Program-made: the position numbers and the translations under genes
Assembly (NCBI RefSeq): GCF_029227915.1
Contig: NC_079889.1
Location: 10,604,001-10,664,000 of the forward strand
Origin: Hydractinia symbiolongicarpus
Taxonomy: Eukaryota > Cnidaria > Hydrozoa > Anthoathecata > Hydractiniidae
DNA length: 60,000 nucleotides
Direction of reading: 5' to 3'
Part shown: piece by piece, positions 1 through 17,921 of the stretch
Position numbering within the stretch: position 1 is the stretch's first letter
Layout of the letters: each line of letters opens with the position of its first letter
The notes under the pieces: generated by a model
What the model was told of the DNA's origin: nothing
Database searches by the model: none
The model's input: the letters and a program-made list of their open reading frames with translations, nothing else

Positions 1-1371
1 TCAGTTTCTTAAAGACAAAAATATAGGTCTAAGCCAAATTTCGAAAAATACAGTCAGGAGAAATACTAATTTCTCTAGGAAAACTCCCTGTCTTTTTTTG
101 TGCAAGAAAATTCTACAATAACTTTGGTGTCACTGTGTATTTTTGCTTCTTCCTTATAACTCTCGTTTTTATTTATTTATTTTTTATTTAGACAATATAC
201 TGCGGAAGAATTGAATCCTGTTGTTATCAAGGAATATGTCTTAGATAGATAAAAAATGCGCAGCATTGAGAGGACTGCTTCAAAACAAATTTTGCTACTT
301 CTTTTTAATTTTTTTACTATCTTGTTCATACATAAGACCACTGATTTTCATTCTAAAGGAAAAGCATAAAAAAAGGAAGACACAAAAACTAAGGCGCATT
401 TTTTTCACATCAAAATAGGTTAGTTTCAGAAATTTTGCACCCGATCTAATTATTCATAAATATGGAACTCCCAAATACCACAAAGGTATTAGATAAGATG
501 CTCAATTTGCAAGTAATAGAATTACTTTAGGTATGATTGTTATGAATAGCAGCTGTGTATTACGGAAGTGATGATTTTACGGTGAACGGCTCCAGCTGTG
601 ATGCCTGGAAATCACACTGTTCTGCTCGCGTTGATCACAGTTCAACACTTTTAATTTTTCATGAATTTTTTTTTTGAATGTTTTGCTGTATATTAACTAT
701 ATTTGATACAATATCGATTTAAATGGTTGCCAGTAATTGTCTTTGTTATTTTTTCGTGTTTTAATACAATAAGTTATGAAAGATGTCTGTTGTTGTCGTA
801 ATTATTGTTGTTGTTATTGTTATTTTTTGATTTTTACAGACGTTAGTTGTTTCTATTAATCACTACCTTATCGTAGTTCTTTTTCCTGGATTCCGTGATT
901 CTTTTACTTTAGGCGTCGTTGCCGTTGCTTTTACTGTCAGTGTCGGCGTCTTTGTTGGTATTATAATTTCTCTGCTATCGCCGTCGTTGTTATTTTTATT
1001 GCCCTTGTCTTTGTCGTCATTAGTTTTATTGCCGTTGTCGTTGTCGCCGTTGTTATTTTTTTATTTTTTTGCTGTTGTCGTCTTTATTTAGTTTTTTTCG
1101 CGAGGACGTCAAATTTTCATAAAAACTTAGTTTACTTATTTGTTTTAAAGAAGTTGTTAGAAAGACAGGAACTGATGAATCTGTTTCTGCTCTTAAAATG
1201 CTTTCACCAATATAATTGAAAATTTAGTAGTTGCTATCGTGTTTCTTATAAAAAACACATGTATGTACTTAATTTGTACGTAAATCTAATAATAACGTAC
1301 ATGAAATAACGTGCACGACCTCTAATATTGCATTTTTGAAAAAAGTATAACAATTTTGAAATCGCCCATCT
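1..1371. other. Gene-free stretch with GTT/GTC-rich simple sequence
   Basis: No coding exon or RNA gene is recognisable here. Around 785-1090 the + strand is dominated by irregular GTT, GTC and GCC triplets. This is a degenerate trinucleotide-rich tract that opens short reading frames without protein-like composition. The rest is AT-rich unique-looking sequence. Confidence 0.6.
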
Positions 1372-1461
1372 CAACCATGTCCCCAGGATCTTGTGGCCCC
1401 TGAGCCGTTATTGCCGCTATCAACTTTATCAACAAGGCAAAACGCCCTGGGAACGAGGTTG
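1372..1461. repeat. Palindrome-ended mini-repeat, family P, copy 1
   Basis: The left end reads CAACCATGTCCCCAGG and the right end reads CCCTGGGAACGAGGTTG. They are imperfect inverted copies of each other around about 57 bp of unrelated sequence. The same ends recur at 2327-2387 and 16513-16572, with a single end at 11069-11081. This suggests a small non-autonomous repeat with terminal inverted repeats. No transposase is associated. Confidence 0.6.
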
Positions 1462-2326
1462 CGACTATATATCCCACTGATGAATAAAGTAAAAAGTTAC
1501 GTAATAAATTTAAAGTTGAAATTGAGTAAAATGTTAAGAAAAAAAGTCGAGGTTAAAGTCATTCGTTGTAAACATGTATAACCTACAAAGAAATATGCGT
1601 ACCATTTGTATGTATGACAACAAGTTTGGGGCACCAAACTCATTTCCAGGGCATTGTGCTTTTAAACAGCTTAGGAGCTAAGAGACCCTGAGGATGAGAT
1701 TGTGTGTGCACAAAAATTGCTGCGCACGAACGCACACGTTAAGTTTTGTAGTGCGCACGAAACGTTGTGTGCATAAAAGCCCTGAAAGTTGTGATCTTTA
1801 AGAAACGAAAACTCATTACAATGTTTCCAAACTGAGCCCAATATTCGATTTTCCGTCTTATTATTTATAAAATAACTTGTTTTGTTTTCTCATTGCTTCT
1901 ATTGTGTACAGCAATTCAGAAATGTTGATAAAGAAAATGTATAAGTAGAGTCATGTTTTTTTGAGGAGCAATTGAAGAGATATTAGGGTTTAAATGTCTA
2001 TTTTTAACGTCACCAACACGTCTGTTTCAAAGCAAAGGGGGGGGGGGGGGGTGGGGGAGGTAAACCATCTTTAGGAAATTACTCCTTTTTTAATCCCAGG
2101 TGTGATCTCTAGTAACCCACGCAGGCAATGACGTCAGTTTTTTCCAGGCGTTTCCAAGATATTAGGCCTAAAATTTAAAAGAGCAATGTAATGACTTCAC
2201 TCTAACGAATTGACGTCAATCTAAATGTGTTGGCGTCGTGTCGTCTAGGCAATTGACAAATAAAACATACTTTAAGAAAATAGAAAAAACTTTTACTGCG
2301 TTTGCTCTATTTTTCGTATTGCTCAG
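1462..2326. other. Gene-free stretch with a 15-G run
   Basis: No gene is seen. A G15 run lies at 2037-2051, followed by T and five more G. At 1700-1790 several short GTGCGCACGAA-like words recur without a clear period. Short open frames here have no recognisable protein features. Confidence 0.55.
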
Positions 2327-2387
2327 CCTCGTCCCCAGGCCGATCTTTCGATATCCGACAAAGCGAGTGAGTGCTCTGAGAACGAGG
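2327..2387. repeat. Palindrome-ended mini-repeat, family P, copy 2
   Basis: It begins CCTCGTCCCCAGG and ends CTGAGAACGAGG, an inverted pair with three or so mismatches, 61 bp end to end. It belongs to the same family as 1372-1461 and 16513-16572. The interior differs between copies, so only the ends are conserved. Confidence 0.6.
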
Positions 2388-2844
2388 TTGTACTTCTGCT
2401 GGGTTATCGTTTTACCCATAGAAGAAAGGTTTATTCCAGATGCAGGATTTTTTGTTAAAGCATTACAATTAAAGAAAAAGAAAAAAAACACAGGGGAGGA
2501 GGGGGGAAGGAGGTGGTGGGGGTATATCAAAGTGATCTTTAATATGCCACACAGCCACATATGTATAGAATATATACAACACATTTTTTTTAATTTTTAT
2601 ATTACATTTTTTTATGAATGCAATGTAATTATCCTACGGTGTGTTACCTAAAATCCTCCACACAAGCAGACATCTTAGAATTGTGACCCTAGAGTGCTTT
2701 AAACGCTACTTACTTGATCAACGTATCTTGGCTGTGGCGAGCTGGCGGGTTGAGGCTGTTTGCCAACATTGTAAATGGCCAAAAACCCATTGTCTCATTT
2801 TTTGTGGGGGTTGTAGCTATTAGTAGTCGAAACCTTAATATATA

Positions 2845-3470
2845 TAGTTAACTCCCGGTAGGTCACACTCCCAAGAAACCCAAGAAAAAGGGTTAAGTCA
2901 AAACCAGACAAAAACAATATAATAGTTAGAGTTAAAGCCTATGATCTAACATCAACATACAGTACATTTTGGTAGCATATATATTAAACGCTAAACACTT
3001 CACAGAAAGAAGTTTTGTATATCGGTTTGTTCCAGTTTTTCAGAAAGAACGATTTAGGACAAGTTGGTTGGCTTACACCCCCCTCTTCATCATCATCGTC
3101 ATCTCCTTCTTTTTCACTTTCCTCATCCAACACGGAGGACATAATATCCCCATCGTACATAATTAGCTCGGTAGTGCACACAGATTTTTTTCATTGATAC
3201 AACGTCTTCCGCAGTTGCTCATTCGGAAAAGAACTACGAGTTTTGAACTGTCTTTCTAACTGATCTTGATCTAACTGATCTTGTTGTAGTACCTTGAAGG
3301 GGTCATCCTGTAAACCGTCAGCTTGTTTTTTCTCAGAAATTCTAGCGAAACATTTGGCAATAGTGTCAGCTTTTACTTCACCAAAGCAACATCAAACATT
3401 TGCATAGCATCCAATATAACAAATGCCGAATTTCTGGTTATTCCGCTTTCTGCTTATTTGAAAGTTTCAT
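2845..3470 (-). mobile_element. Decayed Tigger/pogo-like transposon, 3' part
   Basis: On the - strand, between about 3470 and 2984, out-of-frame pieces resemble the C-terminal half of Tigger/pogo (CENP-B-like, DDE) transposases. One piece contains KADTIAKCFAR. Another, at 3181-2984, has an acidic tail with DDDDDEEGG, then a QPT word. Stops and frameshifts separate them, so it is inactive. At 2845 the terminal sequence AGTTAACTCCCGGTA follows a TA dinucleotide and matches the ends of the element at 41663-42334. The family assignment rests on remembered motif style and on the shared terminal repeat. The 5' end was not found. Confidence 0.5.
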
Positions 3471-6400
3471 CCTGGCAGTGGGCGCTAATTAAGCAGGGGC
3501 AATTTATTTCAGTAAAAGAGAATTTGTTAAATTCATTCTAATAATTTTTATGAATAAAAAATAAAAATAGAAACAAAAAAAGAAAAAAATATTTTCATTT
3601 TCATCGTCGTTGTCTTCGTCTATTATGTGCAGCATTCACAATATCGCTTTCAACAATTTCAAACAGATTGATGTCTCAGTTGAAATTAATAGTTTAATCA
3701 GTTGAAATTAATAGTAATTAATAGTTGACTTTTTAAAATTCTACTTCCTACCTTGTGTGGCTGATTTTCTTAACAATGGTATAATTCATCTTCTGACCCA
3801 TTAGTATTTAGGTTTAACACGCATGACATGAAAGATATTTTAATTGTCTCTGGACTGATTTTTTCCCATGCCTCGAGAATCTAGTTAACTATCGTGCGGT
3901 CGTGCAGAAGGCGGCTTTAAATTTTCTGCAGGAGTAAGTAAAAATCGTTGTTTTTCTTGCCGATCCGGATAAGCGCCACTTTTTCTCGATGGATGGTGGG
4001 CTTATTACAGCAGGGTCGCATATTTACAAAATTACGCCTAACCCCAGGGAACTTAATCCGTCATTTACGGTACCAACATTTTAGGAAGTGATTTTTCTTT
4101 TCACTTTTATTTTGCTTTTCCATCGCAAATTTCCATTCAAGGTTACGAACCCATTCCTCAAATAGTACGATATCCATCCAACTCTTTGTCTGCTGGCTGC
4201 GATAAGTGTTTTAAACGTTTGAAGCATCAAGAATTAAAATTAAGCCTATGCAACATCGTTCCCAAGAGATTTTGCCTTCCATAGCGGCAAAAATCGCCTC
4301 CTCCCAAAGATGAAAATTTTTTAGATTCTTTTCAAACTTTCCCGCGTTTTATTTCACTTTACTACATTTATTAATTTACTCAGTGTTGTATCCAATTACC
4401 ACTCGTTTGATTCATATTAATTTATTAAGACGAACAAAGTATTTAACCTTTTTCGAGCTTAATTTTGCCTTGCAGTAACACAAAAAGAGTACATCTATGC
4501 AATTAGTCTAAAGGAGACAACATAGCACAATGTTGCATTGCAATAAAATGTAAGTTAACTAAATAAAGCAACCAGAAAAGATTTCCTAAAAATGTCCATA
4601 CTTTTCCAAACTTAAATGTTCCAGCGCCTTCAATTATTAATTTTTAAAGAAATTTTCAACTCATTAATTTCCACTTCCTCTGCTGATTCAGTTCACTTGA
4701 GTACCCCACAATTCTGGGTTCGATATGATACGCTGTGTTTATTTTCAAGATTTTGTTTAAGCGCGGGAATTTTCTATGTGCTTATTGATTTTAAGCAAAT
4801 TACCGTTGGAGCGAAAATAGGTGGAAGTCTGTCTTGCAGAATTCCTTTTTCTTTACTATGTAGTTTTTGCGGTGTTTATACTTTTCTATAAGAACCAGGT
4901 GATTTGGCTTCAGCTCGAGGTTATTTTTTCTTCACAATTTTCAACCTGTAATCTTATTTTTGAACTTATACTTGAAGTAATTCTATTTTTTACCATGCGT
5001 TGCAAATTTAGCTATAAGTTTCGAAAATTCGAAACAATCAATTATTCGAAAATATCTGTAGTTAAAAGACGTTTTTGCCATAATTTTGTGCTTTTAATAA
5101 AATTTTAGTTTTGCCATTATTCTTATACCTTTTTAATAATATTTTTAACTATTTCCAGCACCGTTTGTTTTTATAAAGTTATTCTTAGAAAAGCAAAGTG
5201 CTAAAGAATTTAGCTGCTGTACAGTAATGTATATAGTGTTACATTCTTTATACATTCGTCAGATATTTTTTAAGATGGACAAAAAGGAAACACCTAGCTG
5301 GACGACGTTGTACCGACATCTACGTCACCATGTCGAAAACGTCGTTACAACCTTGTTTTGACATCGCATTTTGAGCAGAAATCGACGTCAATAGAAGGTC
5401 AGGATTATTAATGGCAGATTTTTACTTCAGCATGCCGTATAATTTTTTGACGTTAAGTGGATGTCGTACTGACTTTAAACCCGACGTCGCTATAACGTCT
5501 CTGCAAAGTCGGAGTTACAGCTGGTTAGACAATATTTTAACTATTAAGGTTACAATGGTTGGGCTACGAAGAGAACTTTTCACTTTAAAACGTTCCGAAA
5601 TCCCCGAAACTTCTTCTTTTTTAACTTTGAAATATGCTTTATTTTAAAATAATCATTATCTAGGAAAGCTCCCACCGTACCCGTTACCCGCCCCTTACGC
5701 TGCGACCCATTTGAGATCAAACTGTCAACTCCGCCCCGTCTATTTTTTAGTTTTATAATTTTTTTCTTTACAAAAAGAACATGGAATAGTCGAAGTCAGG
5801 TGCAACTCACTAAATGCTATACTATATAAATTATGTATGCTTTCATGTTTTGTTAAACTATTTGATAACTCAAATTTTAGTTTTCACATAAATTATAAAT
5901 CAGAAAAACTGGTTTAACAAGTTTCTCTGGTCGTACGTGACCCAATAAATTATTCATAACACAGTGGAAAGTGCGTTAGACAGATAGACCATGTTTTGAA
6001 ATACTTGCGTTTAACTTCTACCGAAGGCTGACAGCTCGCTAGTTTGCGGTAATCTTTTAAAGAGAATGGTTAATAGTTGCTTTTTAACCCCGACCTCACG
6101 AAATTGATACAAAAGAACTTTCGTCCTAAATAATCTATGTTGTGTGCTCTGTTTATTTTTGATTGACATTTTGCTCACTTATTTCTTGTGTCTCGCTAAC
6201 TCAAAAAAAAAATTGGAAAATTTTAACCAATTTCCCTTATACCTCTTTGGGTTGTTGTTGCTCTTTTTCTAGGTACACGTTTAATAACAACTTAGTATCC
6301 ACAGCTTTCCTGGCTATCCTGGATACACCAAAATGAATTTTAAAAAATTCCTTTTAAACTCTTTCAAAATATCCAAAAGTATCTGCATATATCCTAGGGC

Positions 6401-7380
6401 GATAAACGAAAAGAATACAACGAGGCAATGTACTTCTAAAGACATCTTGAAATCTAAAATTCTTTAGGTTGCGTTATTTACATCACTAGGAACATTTAGC
6501 TAAACTAAAGCTAGCTATGTATGCTGTGTCCAGTGAGTCCAACAAACCAAATTTTTCCGTTTTTTAGTCAGTATCATTATAAGAGATGTGGTATTTCAAA
6601 TTTGTGTTGTGTTAAGATATGTTTTTTAAAAAAGGCGGTCCGAAAAAAGCTTTAATTTAATCTTTAATATCACGCAAATATATAATAAGAACATATCTTT
6701 AAAATAAAAACATGCAATCCGTTGTTATAAACATTTTTTGCAAATATTTTCTCTACTGTACTCTAAAAGTATAACATCGAAAAACATCTGTTATTATTCC
6801 GCAACCACGACAAAAAAATTTCATTCCACTAGCAAAACTTGTTAAGCTTGTTAAAAAAAAGTCGCTTGCAGGTAGTTGCAGAGTTTCAAAATATGGCGAA
6901 CGTAAACATATTTAATCATGTTAAAAATTCAGTTAGAGAAACTGTATCCTTCACTAAATTCAAAAAAAAATTCCTTCCTGTTTATGTGACCCTAGAATTT
7001 TATCCTTTTATTTGTGCATTCTCAAGTTTAAAATGTGGAGAATATTTAATTCTCCACTGAACAATAACAAGAAAGTAATGTCCACAAAGAATATGTTACC
7101 TAGAGAATTTCTCACATTTCTTATAGTAGGGATGTCGCGTGCACTTAAGTGACAACCTTGCCGCCTTGAACGTTGCAAAATAATAAATAAATACATAGAT
7201 AAATAAATAAATAAGGAAATACAAAATTTTAGTAACACGAGTTTGAAATAAAAAGGTATCGTGATAGATAAAAAAATTTAAAAATTCATGAGAAAGAAAA
7301 ATGGCACATGAAAAATTAATGAGAAATGTCAAATAACAGTTCAAAAATGGCAGTCTGACGAACGCAAAATCTGATTAAAA
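3471..7380. other. Gene-free AT-rich intergenic region
   Basis: No exon with protein-like content or RNA gene is seen over this 3.9 kb. Poly-T/A tracts are frequent. The only structured part noted is the GACGT-rich block at 5290-5515. The transporter promoter starts just after this stretch. Confidence 0.55.
5290..5515. repeat. Block rich in GACGT/ACGTC words
   Basis: Within about 225 bp the words GACGT, ACGTC and CGACGT occur repeatedly in both orientations (around 5303, 5322, 5340, 5382, 5450, 5483 and 5500), in sequence where CpG is otherwise scarce. No fixed period and no clean terminal repeats are visible. It may be an eroded transposon fragment; its nature is not known. Confidence 0.35.
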
Positions 7381-7386
7381 ATTAAA

Positions 7387-7580
7387 CCAATCATATACAA
7401 GGTACAGTTCAGTTCCAACCAATGAAAACGCGTATATACGAGTACTAAACCAATCAAATTCTGTTGGTCTATCATGTGGTTGGATGCAGAGTATGTCCGT
7501 TAGACCTTTCCATTGAATTCAGATTACAAAAATTTGAGCACTCTTCAGTAAAACATATGTAAAGGTTGCATATTTTATAA
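7387..7580 (+). promoter_or_regulatory. Probable promoter of the SLC16-like gene (three CCAAT boxes)
   Basis: Three CCAAT pentamers on the + strand lie at 7387-7391, 7419-7423 and 7450-7454. The spacing is 32 and 31 bp, about three helical turns each. They are 160-230 bp upstream of the ATG at 7614. A TATA-like TATTTTATAA lies at 7571-7580. CCAAT boxes are the classical NF-Y site. Their even spacing next to a real first exon makes a promoter likely, but no transcription start can be read from sequence. Confidence 0.5.
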
Positions 7581-7600
7581 AGAAAGAAAATTCTTTCTTT
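7579..7600 (+). repeat. 10-bp inverted repeat just before the start codon
   Basis: AAAGAAAGAA (7579-7588) and TTCTTTCTTT (7591-7600) are exact inverted copies separated by AA, ending 13 bp before the ATG at 7614. If transcribed it would form a small, weak A-U-rich hairpin in the 5' leader. It could equally be a purine/pyrimidine simple-sequence accident. Confidence 0.4.
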
Positions 7601-7613
7601 TAATCTCATCAAG

Positions 7614-10471
7614 ATGGGGTTCGCAGCAAAGAAAGATTTGGTTATGGATAGCGGATGCTCGTGGGTGGTGCTAGTTGTAGCATTTTTTGGACAAGCTATG
7701 AGTATCGGCTTCTACTACTGCTTCGGACCGATATATAGTGAAATTTTAGTTTTGTATGAAACATCTGAAGCACAAGCAGGTACGGGTTGTTGTTTTTGTT
7801 ATTGCTGCTGCCGTTGTTGTTGTTGTTGTTGTTGTTGTTATTTTTGTCGTTAATGTTGCTGTGTGTATGCAAGACTTTTATAAACAAATGAATTTTTGGA
7901 ATTTAGCCATCGAAATTTGGGCAAAATCACGCCGTCGAAATGGAGAAGAATTGTTTAATTTCAAAGTGTTTTTAAAAAAACAACCCGATCTACTTCGTCT
8001 GTTTAGTATCAAAAGCACCTTAAACTTAAGACTTTGCCCACAGAAGTTTCTTTTTGTTTTCTGATATGTATGTTGGGACAAAACACATATATTGAAAAGC
8101 GAAAAAAAAGAACACATAGGAACGATATTGGAACACCTGAAAGACCATGATACAACTTACTTTCCAAAAAATCTTAAAAAATAATAAATAATGAACGCTC
8201 GATTGATATAACCCTAACATATAACCCTCAGAAGTTATAACAACTCCATTTCATTTGATGGCAACATCAAACTTACTGAGTCAATCGAAGTCCGACAAAA
8301 TTTCGTCGGCATTCATAATTCGTCGGCCCATATTCTCGTCACATCCCGAAATTTTCGTCAAAATGAAGTTATAGCGTTTCTGAATTAACCAATCCTTCTA
8401 AGGTTTTGTAATTTTTAAGGTATCGTGTACGAATAGTCTTATAATAATGAGATACGGGTATTCTTAGTGTGATTGAAGTAAATTTCTTTTTTAATACGTA
8501 TCTCTGTGTGTTTAGCTTGGATTGGTTCAATTGGTTATTCAGTGTGCTTTATGTTCGGCTTTTTATCCTCCACACTGTGTGATCGATTTGGATGTGGTTA
8601 TGTTATGTCAATGGGAGGTGCATTCATTGGACTTGGAGTACTGACGTCATCATTTGCACCTAATGCCATGACCTTATTTATCACCTATGGTATAGTAGTA
8701 TCTATCGGAACAAGTTGTTTATTTTTCTCTTCGTTACTTGTGCTACCATTATACTTTAATCGAAAACTTGGATTGGCAAATGGTATAGTATCCGCCGGAA
8801 GTGGAGTTGGTGGAATAGCATTATCTCCATTGTTTGGTTGCCTAATCAAAAGTTACGGCTTACGAACCACATTTCAAACGTACGCTATCTTAGCTGTTTT
8901 ACCTCTACTTGGTGGATTTCTAATACGAAGGAGAGCACATTACAACGATCCAAAACAAAAACGGTCTTCATGTTTTGATCGACAGTTACTTAGCAACAAA
9001 GCGTTTGTTTTGTTTACTGTGGCAATGTCACTTATCCTCTTTGTTTACTACATACCATATGTGCATTTGGTAAGCAGTCTTGATATTCTTGCTTTTTATT
9101 CTGTCTGTTCTGTTATATATCACGATTGTTTAAAAGCAAACGCCGCATTTATTGTGATTCTTTTAAAATTCTGTAAATAAAGAAGGTCGAAAACTCTTTA
9201 ATTTAAGAAATAAGGAACGCGTATTTGGTAAAAAATGGCGACAAATTTCTTAAGCAACATTATATCAGATGGCCAATTGCTAGAATTTGTTCTATATTTT
9301 GTTCTCTACAAGAATCAATAGCAACACTTTTATATTTATATTATAAATTAATTTCTAATAGATTAATTTCTCCTGCATCAAAGGAGTGAAGTCAGAAGAT
9401 GCTGCTCTCCTCCCCAGTGTTATTTCTGCATCAGCTGTCATTGGCAAGTTTCTATTTGGATACATCGGTCAGTTACGAAAAGTGAATCGACTATATATGT
9501 TTCAAGGTTTTCTTCTTCTCCTCAGCGTCTCCCTCACAATGCTTCCTTTAACAGTCAGTTATCTACATCTCCTACTGTTTTCAATTGTATTTGGACTCAG
9601 CGAAGGAGGATTTTCGAGTTATATTATCATTTGTATGAGTCAGACTGTTTATACGAAACAGCTAGCTGCAGCCTTTGGTATGATGTATACGGTGACATCA
9701 TTTTTTTCACTCTTTGGCGCTCCATTTGCAGGTGAGTGAAACCGTGTTAAACCTGCACAAAATGTTTTTTTTAAAAAATTAATCTTTTTTTTATTTTTAA
9801 CAATGAACAGATTTTAAACTTTAAGCTTGTTTTGCTAGTTTTCTAGCACTATCAACATACTCCAATCTTTCCTTCAGGAGTCCTAATTTTTCCTAATGCG
9901 CACCATGTTGGCTCATAAACTACAAATCACTTTCTCATGCCTTTTACTTTGTTTTATAGGTTTAGTATTCGATGCTACTGGAAAATACGAAATAGCATTT
10001 CTGTCTTGTGGAGCCATCTTTATGATTGGAGCCTTATCATTATTTTTTCTACCATTCCTAATACCAGAAGATGTATATTACGAAAGAATTCGGATAAAGC
10101 GATATTTAGAAAATGTTAGCGACAAAATTAAGCCAATATCCAAAATGACGGAGAATTCAAATGCCGTTATCGTGTTTATGGACTATATCGATCCTGACGT
10201 GTCGGAAAAAGCTGCGTTGATAACACCAAAATTAATGCACGCCGAACTTGATACAGACGATAATAAGCAATCAATATTTAGTAAAAACAAATCCTTATAT
10301 GGTAAAAGCAGCGTTAGATATAGTTCGACAGATACCTTATATGGTATTATAAACAAATACTTAGATTTACCAGACATTCGAAAAACGAGATCGATGATGT
10401 GTATTCCGCCTTACGCGCGTCAGGATTTTATAAACAACTACGTCACAGAGGAAGAACCCGTGGTTGTTTAG
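7614..10471 (+). CDS. Monocarboxylate-transporter-like protein (SLC16, major facilitator superfamily)
   Basis: Four exons join in phase: 7614-7779, 8516-9069, 9362-9731 and 9960-10471, giving 533 residues. Family role: proton-linked or facilitative transport of small carboxylates or related solutes across the plasma membrane through 12 helices. Seen: an N-terminal DSGCSW (residues 12-17), a relaxed form of the family signature before TM1. YFNRKLGLANG starts at residue 135, followed by AGSGVGG, the conserved TM4-5 region. A basic cytosolic loop (KQKRSS) separates the two halves. The second half starts with VHLINF and contains FGYIGQ and FDATGKYE. The C-terminal tail, about 140 residues, is hydrophilic, as in MCTs. 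Exon 3 begins after TAG at 9361, the only upstream acceptor that keeps phase. The start has a good AAGATGG context. The substrate cannot be told; the subfamily (MCT 1-14) is not resolved. Confidence 0.9.
7813..7839 (+). repeat. (GTT)9 microsatellite in transporter intron 1
   Basis: Nine perfect GTT units lie about 35 bp after the exon 1 donor, flanked by interrupted GTT/GCT/TGC triplets. The open frames across it encode homopolymers and are artefacts of the repeat. Confidence 0.85.
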
Positions 10472-10613
10472 CAAAAGCGATATTAGCACATGTATTCATT
10501 TATTGTTCCAAAGTTAAACGGTCACCAACGACTGTGCAAAAAATAGTGAATTTTCTCAAGGCAGGTGTTTTACTGTGCGAATTATTCCTGAAACAGGAAA
10601 TCCTTAGAACTTA

Positions 10614-10619
10614 AATAAA
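10614..10619 (+). promoter_or_regulatory. Putative polyadenylation signal of the transporter gene
   Basis: AATAAA lies 143 bp after the stop codon at 10469-10471, in AT-rich sequence followed by T-rich stretches. This is the first canonical hexamer downstream. Cleavage position is unknown. Confidence 0.45.
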
Positions 10620-12218
10620 TTTAAATCAAACTAATCGAACAAATTATTTTTATATTGTGAATGATATTACATTTCGGTTGTGTTGCTTTTAATAAGTTAT
10701 CCTATAATGGAATATATATAATTTTGAAAAATACACTGCCTTTTCAATGATATGAGAAAGTATGTTTAGAACGCACAACATAGCTCTCAATGCTTAGTTT
10801 AGCACACGCCCTTTAAATGGGGTTTTCTTAAACAGCGCCTCTACAAAGTGTTTACGTTTCGTAAGAAAACCGTTCTGTATTTTCTCCTTTTTCCATCTTC
10901 ATATTTACATCCAGTGATTTGTGTAATCTTTTTACTGTCTTTTCTTGATAATGCATTACCTTCCCACAGTCTTCGTTTCCGCTCGTTACGCAAAAAATAC
11001 TGCGCGCAAAAGGCGCACTGGTATCCCTATTACCAAACAACATTAATAACGGTTGAGGAGCCAAAGGACCTGGGGACGAGGATGACAAACATTATAAATA
11101 ACTTTAGCACCTGCTAGGATGAAGAAGGGGCAACCAGCTACAAGAACAGTTTCATATTGAAGTTCCATGTTACCAGATTTGAATTTTTAAAGCAGACAGG
11201 CTGACATGGTCAGCAAGCTTTGGACAATCAACCACATCTAATTGCATACATCAGTCTGTAATGAAATGAAAGTTCAACTCCATTTAATGTTTATTGGTAA
11301 GTACATATAAAACTGGCTGATTCTTATATCATGCAGCCATAATAATAAGGAGTTTAGTTATGAAAAAAGCGCAATGCTTGTTAATATTTATCTTAGACAC
11401 AGCAGGGCACTCCGTCACCTGCAAGCCCTGTAAGTGGACATCGGGCATGAAATTATCAAACATGTAAGGGAAACATGCTTCATTAAAAAAATTGAAATTA
11501 AACTATCCAAAGAACATATTTACGAATATGAAATTTGTCATCTGAAGTCTACATTGTATTTTCTGTATTATTTGACTGGTTAATGCAAAATCTACTTGAT
11601 AAGGGAGTTAAACAATTATGGAGATATACATAATAATCTGCTGAACATACAACTGGCACATAAAGAAAAAATCAGACATCATGGGTCAAAAGTTTGTCAT
11701 AAATAGGTTTTTCTTATGCGCGTGATTAAAACGATGCGAATAGAAGGTCACAGGGAGTTTAAACTCTGGTTATGAGAAATATATATTTTTAATTTTCATT
11801 CCTTTGACTTTTGGAAAAGTAGATGTACAGTCAAAACTTGGCAAAAACAGACCTACATTTGGGTCTACATAAACCCGAAGATTATGTAGGCCGTTAGAAA
11901 AAGTTCACCCATGTATAAGAAAGAGAATGAATTGGGCTACCCAGCGTTACCAATCACGAACCATCAAGGTCTTTCCTTAGCCACTAATGGCAAATTAGAT
12001 TCAGTTAAAATGATTATTTTTCAGTCGAAGGAAATGGTGTTTTCAAAGCTGGGTGCAGAATATTATGGGTTTAAGATATCGACGATGTTACTGCTGTGAA
12101 GCTTTTTTCTTATTGACAACAAGAAAATGTTGGCATTGCATCGCAGGTGTATAGATCAGGCGACTGTTAAAAAAATTGAATCAAGTTCTATACCTACAAA
12201 AATATACCTTAAATACAG
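10620..12218. other. Convergent intergenic region between transporter and phospho-lyase genes
   Basis: The two genes point towards each other across 1.6 kb. No gene is visible. A single end of the family P mini-repeat, CCTGGGGACGAGG, is at 11069-11081; its partner end could not be found, so it is a truncated copy. The sequence AATAAA on the - strand at 12219-12224 overlaps the phospho-lyase stop and is a possible poly(A) signal. Confidence 0.5.
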
Positions 12219-12219
12219 T

Positions 12220-17921
<5,702 letters not shown>

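Noticed and set aside
2238-2651. 137-codon open frame on the + strand
   Set aside because: It runs across the family P repeat and a lysine/glycine simple-sequence tract; there is no splice or domain support.
7696-8064. Open frames across the GTT repeat in transporter intron 1
   Set aside because: They encode homopolymeric V, C or N runs created by the microsatellite, and the true exon ends at a GT donor at 7780.
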